A stretch of 64,000 nt of DNA from Elusimicrobiota bacterium (GTDB taxonomy: Bacteria > Elusimicrobiota > Elusimicrobia > FEN-1173 > JAKLIF01): positions 473,780 to 537,779 of the forward strand of contig JAKLIF010000001.1 in assembly GCA_022709755.1 (NCBI GenBank), in the 5' to 3' direction. The notes under the pieces are model-generated. The model was not told where the DNA came from, made no database searches, and was given only the letters and a program-made list of their open reading frames with translations. Both the position numbers and the translations under genes were made by a program. Below are positions 9,648 to 22,000 of this stretch, one piece after another. Position 1 is the first letter of the stretch, and each line of letters opens with the position of its first letter.

Positions 9648-9884
9648 AAACAGATAGCTATTTATATCTATTTTTAGAACGTATTTGTATATTCTATAAT
9701 GCGGTCTTTTTGTCCTCATTTAAAAGATTACAACTCATATAAAAGCATCTGTGTGGTCATATTGTCACCACTCTACATTCCAGGCAAACCAGTTTATATG
9801 TTCCGGGAATCAATGTAACCGGATCAATCAATTTATGTGCCTATCCCGACCCGGGGTAATTTACAAGTTATTTACAAATTCTTC
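9648..9884. other. AT-rich intergenic stretch upstream of the giant-gene promoter
   Basis: No plausible gene. A short AT-only inverted repeat followed by five Ts (about 9653-9678) could weakly terminate the radical SAM gene. A TATAAT at about 9697-9702 could be an extra -10 element but lacks a good -35. Confidence 0.35.
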
Positions 9885-9913
9885 TTGAAAAATACCCCCT
9901 TCTCTGTTACACT
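9885..9913 (+). promoter_or_regulatory. Predicted sigma-70-type promoter of the giant gene
   Basis: TTGAAA (9885-9890), a 17-base spacer, then TACACT (9908-9913). Transcription would begin near 9920, giving a leader of about 140 bases before the GTG start at 10061. Confidence 0.5.
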
Positions 9914-9956
9914 TGGACCGAGGGAATGACCGCCTGATATACCGGGCAAAAACGAT

Positions 9957-10044
9957 CCATAAACAAGCCAACTCTTAGGGAGAGAGGGTTTGTCAAAGCA
10001 AGCATGCTTCGCCGTGCGATTGGGCATGCCCTTAGTAGCTATGG
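9957..10044 (+). ncRNA. Candidate structured 5' leader (three-way junction) of the giant gene
   Basis: Three nested pairings can be drawn by hand. The closing stem is CCATA (9957-9961) with TATGG (10040-10044). Hairpin 1 pairs CAAGCC (9964-9969) with GGTTTG (9987-9992, one G-U), extended inside by CTCT (9972-9975) with AGAG (9981-9984). Hairpin 2 pairs GCATGC (10002-10007) with GCATGC (10024-10029), with an inner CGC/GCG. Junction strands include TCAAAGCAA and CCTTAGTAGC. It ends 16 bases before the GTG start. I could not match it to a known riboswitch: it lacks the GNRA hairpin of c-di-GMP-I and the ydaO core. It may be a regulatory RNA or simply a folded leader. Confidence 0.4.
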
Positions 10045-10064
10045 CAAATAGTGTCCATTTGTGA
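10041..10064 (+). CDS. Possible 7-codon leader ORF overlapping the giant-gene start
   Basis: ATG at 10041 reads MANSVHL and stops at TGA 10062-10064, overlapping the GTG start of the giant gene (GTGA at 10061-10064). The giant gene has no visible ribosome binding site, and an in-frame TAG at 10049 blocks any earlier start, so coupling through this ORF is conceivable. The ORF has no clear ribosome binding site either. Confidence 0.2.
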   Translation: MANSVHL

Positions 10065-13000
10065 CTAATTCATATAAAAAGACTCCATATTGGGTAAGGA
10101 CCTTTTCCGTCTTTCTGGCGGGGATGTTCTTTACTACCCAAGTCATCGGATCCACCCAAATAGAGAAAAGCCTTTGGGAGCAACGGCGCGCGGCGATTCA
10201 AAAACAGAATCAAAAAAATTCCGCCACCGCCACAATGGGCGATTGGCCTCTCTCTCCGCACGAACTGAAATCATCCATTTCAGACCAACAACTCAAACTG
10301 CTCGCCCAATTACCGGGAACAGCCCCTCTCCTCGACATCCAACTCCCCAATTCCATATCCCTCCCGACCCGGGTCACACAATCTCTCTCCGCCCTTTCTC
10401 CCGTGGATCATCCCGCCCCGGCGGAAGCTGCTCAGAACAGACCGTTCCTCCCGAACTGGCTGAACACGCTGATACTCCCCTATGGGACTGTGAAAGAATT
10501 TTATCCCGCGGCCAAACCGGGGGCCCCTCTCGTCGTCCACATTCAGGATGCGCACGAACACTATGAGGCCCAGAAGAACATGGCCTCCATCATCCAGGGT
10601 CTCCTGGAGGAGCGCGGCGTCAGCTTGATCGGATTAGAGGGGGCCGTCGGCGGTTTTGCGCTCGCCCCCTACCGCCGGTTCCCCGACAAGAAGATCACGC
10701 AGGACGTGGCCGACTATTTCCTCCGTGAGGGTTTTATGGGTGGACCGGAAACCGTGGGTTGGCTGTCCGGAAAAGAACCGGTCCTCTGGGGAGTGGAATC
10801 CCCGGAACCCTATCTGGCGAACATCCAGTCCTTCAAAGACGCCCTGCCCCTCCAAGACAGCCTAAAGGACATCCTCCGAGACTTCGATCGACGCACCGAT
10901 ACGCTCAAGTCGTCGGTCTATTCCTACGAGCTGAAAGATTTCGATGAAAAACAAACCCGATTCCATTCCGGACAACTGGGATTGGCGGCCTATGTCCGCC
11001 ATTTGGCCTCCCGAAGACAGGTGTCCCCCTCGACCCTCCCGAACCTATCCCTATTCATCACCGCGCTTGACTTGGAGTCCAAACTGGATTTTTCCCAAGT
11101 CGAAAAAGAACGGTTGCGCCTTGTGGAGCTCATGGCGGAGACACTGTCTGAATCCCAACTCTCCTCGCTCGTCGAGAAAAGCCTTCTCTATCGGATGGGG
11201 CACCTTTCCTACGGCACTTATCATCTATATCTCAAGGATCTCTGCAAGACCCATTCCATCCGGCTGGACCAGTTCGGGCAGCTGTCGGTCTATATCGATT
11301 ATGTCCTGACGGCCGAGCGAATCCAGACAGCCCGGCTATCGGACGAGATCGGACAATTGGAAGACCTCATTCAACAACCGCTCATACAAAACGACGCTCA
11401 ACGGACGCTGCGTTCCATCACCGTCGATATTTGCCTGTTGAAGAAGCTGTCTGAATTCGTGATGGCGCCGGAAGACTGGAGAATCTATGAGCGGGACCGG
11501 GAACGAATACTCCAAACGGGGACACGCTTGGAGGAACTGGGGCGGCAGATCGGATCCCCGATGCCCCCCCGGCCCTCCGATGCCCTTTCCGGACTCATCA
11601 CCCCGTTCGAACAATTCTGCTCGGTGGCCATGCGCCGGAACGACATCCTCCTCTCAAACCTCCTCCAGAAGATGGAATCCGGAAAACATCGGGCGGCCAT
11701 CCTGGTCGCCGGCGGATTCCACACCGACGGGCTGGCGCGGCTCATGCGCGACAGGGACGTCTCCTACATGGTCATCACCCCGAAAATCAAGGCCCTGGAG
11801 AAAGGAAAACATTACCTGGACCTCTTCTCCCGGGAAAAGACGGGACTCGAAAAAATGTTCTCCGGGGAACGGATCGGACTGAAATCCCCCATCGTCGGAA
11901 CGGGAGCCCTCTGGGAACCCGCGGGATATTCCGGCGACTGGAAAGGCCGCTTCTTCTCTTCCCTCTGCACGTTCCTCTGGATGACGTCCCGCAAAGAAGG
12001 CCGGCTGCCGGCTGACGTCGGCGATATTCTGAAATCAGTCCCGGGAGTGGAATCCCTCGAGATCTCAGAACCTTTGGAGACCCTGGCGTTCGTCAATTCG
12101 ATGGAGCTCCAGATCCGCGCCAAGTTACGGCGCGCTGGAAAGGCCGGGATCCAGGAAGTGACGGAGACCATCCCCGTGCGCATCCTGGCGACGCGGAAGG
12201 AGAACGCGGACACGTTCAAGTCCAGCGCTGAATACAAAAAGTTCGCGAAAAAATATTTTGTGGCCGCGGAAGGGATCGTGGGCGATTTCCATGTCTCACT
12301 GGCCCGCTCGAAACCCGATCTCTTCGTGAGAACGGGGTGGGCCCTGGCCGATGGTGTCAAATTCATCATCGCCCGGATAAAACCGCTCCTCCATCGGTTT
12401 CAACAATTCAAGGTTCCCACCGCCATCAAACGGCAGGCCTCCACGGCCGTTCAATCCACGAGAAAAGCCCTCTTTACGTTCCTGTTCGCCACGTTCTTCC
12501 TCATCCTCCCGGCCTCCCTCTATTCCCAATCCCGTCTGGATATTTCATGGCCCAAAGCCCGGATCGGCTATTACCTGGACAAGGATCCTTTCGGGACCAA
12601 CATGGGGTTGGCCCCCCAACTCAACTTCAAGGATATCGGTTTGAAACTCTGGGGAGCGGATGTTCTGAATTTAGAGAAGGGCGACATCATCTTCAAGATC
12701 GGGGAACTCCGGGGGCCCCAGGACAATTCCTCTCTCAACAAGAGCCCTTACGGCACCATCGAACTGAGCACGGATGGACGCCTGTTCAAGCGCATCCACT
12801 TTTCATTCGACGTAAACACGTCCCGCGTCGAACTCAGGTTCGATGAGCCATACACCGATGAAACGGCGATGCTCTACTCCGCCACGTCCAACGTCGGGAT
12901 CCCGTTCAATTGGGAAAAGTTCTCCCTGGCCGTCGGCGTCGCCCTCAACGGATTGGCCTATCAGCAATCAGGAACCTGGACCACAGGGACCGCCGATGTG

Positions 13001-16000
13001 GCCCCCGGTCTCCTGTTCATCTACCGTCCCTCCAAGGGCGACCAGGTCAAACTGTGGGCCACGCAACGAACGAGCTTTCACGAGCGGAACGTTCAAAACG
13101 CCTTCCGATGGATGCTTTATCCCTCACGGACCGTTCTGGGAACCGGCTACTCTAAAAATTTCAGAACGTTTGACCTCTCCACCAGCGCGCAGTATTCCAT
13201 GGCCCCGACCGACAATGAGCTCAACCTCCGCGCGCAGGTCCAAATGCGCTCTCTCGCCCCTTTCGTCGACTATACCCTGAAATCCAGCAAGAATCCAGTC
13301 ATCCCGAATGAAGAGTCGATGACGGCCGGATTGACGTGGATCCCGGAGGCGCTGTCACAGAATCTGCAACTCAGCCTGTTCGGGCAGAGCGTCAAAAAGG
13401 CGTGGCCGGGAGACACGGGGACACTCAAAGACAGGATGGTCGGGATGAAGATCGTCGTGAAATTCCCCTCCAAGCGCTCCCATCCGGGGCCAGAGGAAAG
13501 AACCGCCGCCTATTTCCCAGACGCGGAGAATGCCACCCAAGACACCATTGTCAAACAATCGGTCTGGACCTCCCCCGAAGCCGTGATGGTCCGGACTTCG
13601 GCCCCCGACACCATCCGGAACTCTACCCTGCCCGAATTCATGGCGTGGGGTCAATCCCTCTCGACGGAAGACAAACTCTGGTTACTGGCCTATCTGGGGG
13701 GTCGTCTGGGCTCCTATCATTACAACTACGACCAAGTGGGGGAGATGCACGAAACGATCATCGACACGATCGGGGACGAGGCGATCTACCAGGATATCCG
13801 AACGAGCCTCCTGAACGCGGATTCCACCATTCAGAACACGGTCTGCCGCGGCATGCACCGTTTCATCTCTCATCTCGCCAGCCAATGGGGAATGCAGTCC
13901 TACACACTGGGCGTTCGCACCAGCGAGACCGGGACCCATCTCATCTCCGCCGTCAAATCAGGCGGCCAACTCTACCTCATTGATTACGGCGGGCTGACCC
14001 CGACGGGCACGGACAATATCATCGAAGCGGCTCAGATGTACCAGAACACGAAGCGATGGTTCATGCCCCGCTACGAACTCTATGACGCCGAGGGCAGATG
14101 GTTGACGACCCTGGTTTCCCCTGAAGGCGAGACCCTCGAGAGACTCCTGACCACCGGAGAAGGACGGCTGACCGAAGACATCTTGAAAGGTTTTCTGGAA
14201 GAGGTCATCATGGAGACGAAGAAACCGGTGAAACCGTCCGAATCCATGGAGGGCCCCTCCGTCTATGGCGCCGTGAGTTGGTGGCCTCACATGAACAGGT
14301 TGGCCCAGGCCGTCACGCTATCCCTCGATACGATGCACCTGAAACCGCTCGAACGGCTGTGGAACGACACCATCCGGGTTTTGGATATCGGCAAGGTCGC
14401 CGCGGGAGACATCGACGGATTGGTCGCCGCGCTCAAAAACCGCGGAAAGGCGTTCCTCCTGCCGTTCTCGGTCATGGCCCGCCTGTTGACGGTGGTGACC
14501 CCTCTTCTCGCGTCCGTCGACGTATCGTTCGTCGGAGCCAAGGAGAACCCCTATCGGACGGACATGAAACGGGCCGTCCGCCTCATGAAAAGTTCGTTCG
14601 GGATCGACCTCCCGCTCCAAAAGATCCATCTCGTCCGCGCCCCTCCGAAAGCGACGCCGCCGGTCACCTGGACCACCGACGGGCACGTGGTCATCAGCGA
14701 AGCCGCCGTCCTTCAATGGCAAGCCGAAGGACGGGACCTCCCGAAAACTTTTGCGCAGACCCTGATCCACGAGATGGCCGAACACTCTTTGGTGACGCGC
14801 ACCGTCGGTTCCCTCGACCGAGCCAAATTACAGGAGTTCCACGATCAAGTCAACACCCACTTCAACCTCTCTTCCCTCAACACCACCCGCGTCATCAATA
14901 TGTCCGAACTCCCCGACGGCCCTCATTTTGACAGGAAAGACAAATATTCCTCGGACAAAGAGCATCCGGACTACATCAATTACTCCGAAGCCCTCGAAAT
15001 ATTCAACGCGACGCGGGACTTGGTCCAGAGAGGGAACGCGATCGACACCCTCGTCATCACCTCCCCTTACAACGCGCAACTGAAGATGATCGCCTCCGTT
15101 TTTCGGAAGAACGGACACCCCCTCCCCGAACTAAAACTCATGTCTCAATTCGCGCAACCGGGTGCAAAAGCTGAAACCGGAAAAATCGTTTTGATCTCCA
15201 CCGTGAGGAGCACGGCCGGCATTCTGGAGGGTTTCCGCCACATTCCCAAGAACTGGCTCGTGCGGTGGCGATACGACGCGGCCCAAACGGAACATCCCGA
15301 CAAGCCCGACCTGGTCTTTCAGAAGGGGGCGGATTTCAACATCCGGCAGAGCGCGGACGGACAGCGATATTACATCCGACGGCTGGTTTGGAACCGGCCC
15401 GGAGAACAACGATGGCGAACCCTCCGTGTGGACCGGTTCGACCTTATGAACAACTTGGAGATCATGCGCGGGCGTGCGGGGTGGAAAAAGATGACCGCGG
15501 ACGAGATCGCCAAACTGAACGGCGAACATGCCGTCCGGGTCGAGGATTATGCCGGATTGGAACAAGCGCTGAAGACGGCGAAACAACCCATCATGATCGG
15601 CAATATGGCCACCCTGACGGCCCATCCTGAATTGGCGAAGATCCTGAACCCCGTCATTTCGCCGATGAACACACAGCTCATGTCCCCGGAAACCATCCGA
15701 TTCGTCCAAGCCGCGATGCCGGACATCCGGATCCCCGCCGCGCCCCCGGTGACGTTCCTGGAAACCAATCCCGTCATCGGAGTCAAAGACAAGAGGATCA
15801 TCAAGGACCTGCAGTCCCTGGAGCCAGCCTTCATCAAGGAATTCCCGGGGATTCTCAGGCTCATCCATAAAACATTCGGACCCGAAGCCGCCGCCAACGT
15901 CCATTCGAAGATTGCCGAAATAAGCCGGTACGAATACGCACGGAGAGCCAGGGCTTCCCAAAACTTTCAAAGCGCCCTCTACCTGCTCACCCGCTACAGC

Positions 16001-19000
16001 AGTCATCTCCTGTTCGACAACCGGACCAAGACGGAACTGCTCGCTTCTCTCTTGGCGGTCTCCCCGGAAACTGGATACGCGGAATGGGTCCAGACCCTTC
16101 TGATCCCGCCACTGAAAAACAGCCTTTCGACGTGGGGGGTTTCATCGTTGGAGATGTCGGACCAGGACATCCTCGTCCGGGCGCTGGTCGGGATCACCTT
16201 CCAAGACAAGTATTTCGTGCCCTCCCAAAAAGAATTCCAGCGGGTCAAAACGATCCTCAAGAACCAGACGATCGATTCCGACAATACCGACGAATTTCTC
16301 TTAGGACTCATCTATGCGGATTCCCTCCGATTCTTCTCCTCGGATTATATCGCGCGAATCCCCAAAGACCTGATCAAGAACCACCGCATCGATCAATACG
16401 GTTCCGACTCCATGTGGAACGGAGGGAGCTTCATCTCGCCGAGCCATTACAATTCCAAGGTGCACGCCACCGGATCGATCTTCGCCATCCCCGCGGAGAT
16501 GGGTCACCTCTACGACTGGATGATCCGCGAAAAACATGGGCTCACGTTCGACTCGGAAGCCGAGTACTACAACGTGGAACTGTTCGACCGCTTCAGCGTG
16601 CTGATGTCCCGGAAAGAATGGCCTTGGCTGACTTTCAACGATGTGGAACAGTATGTCGAGCGGATGATCCGGGTGGCCGAAGAGCTCGTCCGCCATCCGG
16701 AAGTTTGGAAACGACATGAGGACCTGATGAAGAGCGTTTTCCTCGTCTCGTCGTGGAGTGGCCGAGAGCCCGTGCAAAGTCTGATCGATAAACTGGCGGC
16801 GGGGCAGAATGAAGAAGTCTTACGGGGCCTCAGCGACTCCGAACTCTATTCGCTGGGCAAACTGGTCTTCGCCGAGGCCTCCTTCGGGCGATCCGAATCC
16901 GCCGGATTCCGGAGCGTGGCGGATGCCCGTGATTTTCTGAAGAGGATCGAGTCCCTGGGAACCGATCTCCCATCGTTCGAGCGGGAAATCGACAATGCCG
17001 TCGGCATCTATGCCATGCAATACGCCGCCGAACCTCAGCTGCGTGATGTCATCATGCCCCACTACGCCTATCAACCCACACAACACGATCACGCTGAACG
17101 TCTCTCAGCGGAATTTGCCATTCGCATCACCCGGTTGTTGACACAATTGAATGCGCCGCTCAAGATACAACCTCACATCCTGTCGAAAGCCATCGAATAT
17201 GTGGACGTCCGGATTCCCTGGAAATGGACACAGGAAGGGATTGAAGATTGGGAATCGGCCCTCTCGATCATCCGGACGATCGACGGCGTGCTGATCTCCC
17301 GATGGATGGATGAATTGAAAAACGAGGGACTCATCGAAGAGGGGCCGTCGTTGCCGGCTCCCGCCGTCGGCCGGAACGTCTTCGCTATCTTCTCCGGTAT
17401 CATCAAGATCGCTCCGTTGGCCATCCTCTTAAAACCCCTTCAGGATTTCATGACGGAAAAACGGATGACCGGCCCCTGGGTGAAATTGATCCGAATCCTA
17501 TCCCATCCTTTCCTCGGTGCCAACATATGGGAAGAAGGCCTGTTCCGCGGATTGGCCCTGGGACTGGGAGGCGTGACGCTGGGAAGTCTCCTATCGGTGT
17601 CCGGACTCCTATTGACACTCGGAGTCAGCGTGATCGGTTTCGCCGTCGCCCACGTCATCGCCGTCTGGATGGTGCGGGCCTACAGACATTGGGCCTTGGG
17701 AGAACAGATCCGGATCGTCTCCCCCGACAGCCTCACCCATTTCGTCTCCAAACTTTCCCCCGCATTACTCCTCACATCCATCTATTTACTCGGCACGCTC
17801 ATCAATCCGTTCTTCGCCCTGGGATTATCGGTCCTCTCCCACGGAGTCTATAATTCCATCATCGCCGGCAGGACCGCTCAACGGCCGGCCCTCCTGATCG
17901 AGGTGCTCGATCAGCCCGGATTCAAGTATACCAACCCCGGCGGATTCATCAGCCTCGACGGCAAACGATATCTGATCGCTCGTCGGAATCAGCGCAATGC
18001 CGACATGTCCACCGAAGCAGCCAAAGCGTCCGACATTGTCATGCTGGAAGATCTCGGTCACAATCAGTTCCGTGACGTAAAAACGATTCTACGAAGTGAA
18101 TCGGCAGCCAGCCGTTTCGTCGAGGACCCGCGTGTCGTTTTAAATGGGAAAGGCCTTACCTTCACACGGGTGACGAAAACCGGCTATCAAAGCGCCTTCA
18201 TCTATTTATCTCCCGATGGGACTCCCACCAGCAAAGAATATCTTCTCGGACCTAAAGGGGTGGCGTCCAAAAACGGTTATCTTTACGAAACACCGGACGG
18301 GAAAACAATGCTCGTTACCCGACAGGACGAAACAAGAAAAATCCAATTCTACCGGTTTTCCACCATTGAAGAAGCTCTGACGGCCAGCGAACGCCTTGAT
18401 GACAACGGATGGAAATCCGTCCTCGCGTCCGAATTGGGGCTTCCATCGCAAGGCATCTCAGGGAAACAGGGCGAACTGAAACACATCGGATTCAACGGCA
18501 TCCTGGGAGATGTGGCCATCATTCATTTTGGCCGAAGCGATGAACGTGGGAAATATTACGCGTCTGCCGCTATCAAACTGGATGGAAATGGGCTGCCGAC
18601 CGGAGAACCGGTCATTCTCGCGGAACCCGCCACCCACCTGCCCGCCGGGGATGTTCCGAACGTAACATATGCGACGGGTCTTCTCCGCCAGGGAGACTGG
18701 ATCGAACTCTATGCAGGACATGACGATTCGGCGATCAGCTATCAAAAAATTCTTCTGCCGGGGTCTCTGAGGTCAACCCCGACGCAACAGACAGGGACTC
18801 AAAAAGTATCCCTTCCATCCATTATCCACGACGGTTTAAGCCGCAGCACGGCCCCCGACGGCCTGCCGGCGCTGGATTTTCTGAGACGCGGCATCCGGGT
18901 CGTCCCGTCGGGACGCCTCCTCTTCCTCTCATCGCCCTGGAGGAAACAGAAGACCATGCCGAAAGCGCCGTTCTCCCGCGTCGTGCAAGACTTCGATCCG

Positions 19001-22000
19001 GCGCTGCACAATTTCAACAAGGCGTCGGACCAGATATTCTGGGAAGGCCCCTTCGCGGGACATTCCATCTCCCTCCTGCCCAATCTGTGGCCCTATGCCC
19101 TCAACCATTTTCTGCTGGTGCCGGACCGGGCCTCCGACCGGCCGCAGGTCATGGCAGAATCCGACATACGGCTCGCCCTGGACTTCCTTTCCGAAGCGTC
19201 CGATCCCACGATGAGGTTCGGGTTCAACAGTCTGGCCGCGGGGGCCTCCATCAACCACTTCCACCTCCATGGGTTCAATCTGCCGGACAACGATCTCTCC
19301 CCACTTGAGAAAGCGGACCGATCCCCCCTCGGGAAGGTCGACGGGGTGTCCGTCTCCGAATTATCCGGTTATCCGGCCCGGGGACTCGTCTTTGAATCCG
19401 TCCACGCCGACGACCTGGCCCGCGTGGCGCAATCCTACGTCCGCCATCTGCAGGACTCGGACATCGCCCACGCCGTCATCATCGCCCCCGGTCAAGTCTA
19501 TGTCATACCGGTCCACAAGAACGTCATCACGTCGTTCGGGAACACCTGGTCCTTCTCCGAGTTGATGGGGTTCATCATCCTCCAGGACGAGACACTGGCC
19601 GATTCATCCACCGAGAGGGACGCCCTCCGCGAAATATCCCGGGTGGCGCTGTCCGCCGACGAGTACGCGCCCCTCTTCACCAGCTGGCGAGAAACCATTT
19701 CGAAAACCACGGACATCACCGGCCTCCGACCGGCCCCAGCCACGTCACGACCCACGTTGGATTTCAAGGCGATTGAAGAGGAACAAAAATGGAATCTGTA
19801 TTCGCTCAGCTATTATTCCATGCCTTTCGAGACAAAATATCTCTCCCAAAAGCCCTCCGGAGAGAAAAGCTACGAGGTCTCGGCCGATCACATCCGGTTC
19901 TACGTGGACGGGATTTCTTCCCGCGACGAATTTCTCAAGATCTGGTGGGCGGCCTTTAAGGAATGGTATTACGCCGAATTGGTCAAACAGGGCGTCCGCT
20001 CACCGAAAATCATCCGGCTGATCAATCCAGACCGGCCGGATAAGAGCATCGCCTCACTCCCTTATTTCCCCATCTCCGAGACAGATCTTCGCGACATCGA
20101 AGATGCGCTCTCCCTGATGACGGAAGGGACACGAGGGAACAGTGCGCTCGTGAGGGAATACCAGGAGAGCATCGGATATGACAACGACGTCCTGATGGAG
20201 TATGGAAGGCGGCTTCAGGCGCTCAGGAATCTTTTCAATCTGAAGAGCCGGGGAGATGAAGATCCGGTCTACTGGCAAGGGACGAGCTACCTTCTCGAGA
20301 TCCTCAAAAGCGGGAAAGTGCGGGCCATGGGGATCGGCCGGACCCGGACCGACGAGATCGTCACTGGAATCTTCGCGGAAACCACGCCGGAAGGTGCCGC
20401 CCGATGGAGACTTCATGAGGCTGAAGCAATGGGCTATCTCAAGTTTTTTAAGCCCGATCAATACGAGTCGTCACGGCGGTTCATGGAAGGAGAAGAGCAC
20501 AATTTCTATCTCTCGACAGCCAAGTCACCAGAAGAATTGTCCCCCTTGACCCTGACCAACAAAGGTCCGCTGGGCGTGGTCCTGGGTTTCAAGAAGAAAT
20601 ACGTCGCGAACGCGAAACATGATGATACGGGGAAACTGGAGGGGATTTCGGAACTTCCCCTCACGGCCCTGGCGGAGATCATCTTCTTCTCGAAGAAAGA
20701 CCTGACCACGTTCCTCGCGGTCGCGAAACAGCACGGTGTTTCGATCCCCTCCTCCATCACAGTAAAAATTTCAGAGAACGGGGTCACCAACACCGTCCGC
20801 GCGGACGAACCCTTCACGCCGACAAAAGGTTCACTGGCGCAGGAAGACGCGTTCCGACACCTCTTCGGGGCCCTGGCCGTTCCCAGCGAACCGGGCCGCG
20901 AGCAGCTGATGGCCGACCACATCAAATCGGAATTCTCGAAGATGGGCGTCCGGGAGGTTTCCATCGATCAGTTCAAGACCGATCTCCCCGGGGTCACCGG
21001 CATCATGACCCAGGACACGACGGGGAATCTCCTCGTCCGCATTTATCCTTCGGCCGGCCTAAAGCGGTATCTTGTCTTCCAATCCCATATGGACAAACTC
21101 CTTGTCACGGCAGACGGGAATGAACTGCCGGCTTCCATCCCGATTGAGGTCGTCAACGAGGACGGGATCGATTGGATCAAGGGGGTGGGAGTGAACCCCG
21201 GCATCGACGACGGCGTCGGTATCGGGGCCAGCCTGGCCGTGGCCCAGATGAGCCTCCAAAAAGAACGTCACGTCGGGTTGGAATTCATCTTCACCGTTGC
21301 GGAAGAGACGGATTGTCATGGGGCCATGACGCTGAACACCCGATTGCTGCGCGGACACGCGATCATCAACCTGGATGCCGATTCCCTCGATCCATATTCC
21401 AACGATGTCTATATCGGGCACGGATCGGCAGGCACCGCCAGCGTTGCTGTGAATCAGAAAGCACCGTTCTCCGCGCAAAAAAGAACCAATATCATCACAA
21501 AAGATACGCCGCTGTTCGAGATCAGCGTTAACGAGGGGATCGGCGGTCATTCGGGACAGGACATCGATTCCGGCCGGGCGAACGCGAACGCCGTCCTTCT
21601 TCAATTGATCTCGCGCCTCCCCGGCGCCGAGGTGATCTACTTCAACGGAGGGGAAGCCAACAACATCATCCCCGGAGATGCGACAGCCGTCATCACCGGA
21701 AGCACAAAAGATGCCGTGGAGCGGGTCACCCGCGAATACGAAGCGGAACTCAAGGCGAATCTGAGCCCCGATGAAAAACGTCTGAGCCTAACCGTTAAAA
21801 CCGACGTGTTCGACCGATATCAGAATGCCATCGAAACCTACAATTCGAGACCGGACAATATCCTCCACTCCTTCGTATGGAGGCTCATCAGCTCCGGGAA
21901 ATCGTTCTACGGACCGCTGACAAAGAGCACCGATGGAAACATCATCTCATCGATCAATCTGGGATTTCTGGAGGCCGATGCCGCCCATGTCGACATGGGG

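Noticed and set aside
9999..10030. Palindromes AAGCATGCTT and GGGCATGCCC as operator sites
   Set aside because: They pair with each other better as the arms of leader hairpin 2, and they lie downstream of the predicted transcription start. No further evidence for a DNA-binding site.
9941..10044. Idea that the giant-gene leader is a c-di-GMP-I (GEMM) riboswitch because of GGGCAAA and TCAAAGC
   Set aside because: The GNRA-capped second hairpin and the CGCAAAGC-type junction of that class are missing, and the spacing does not fit.
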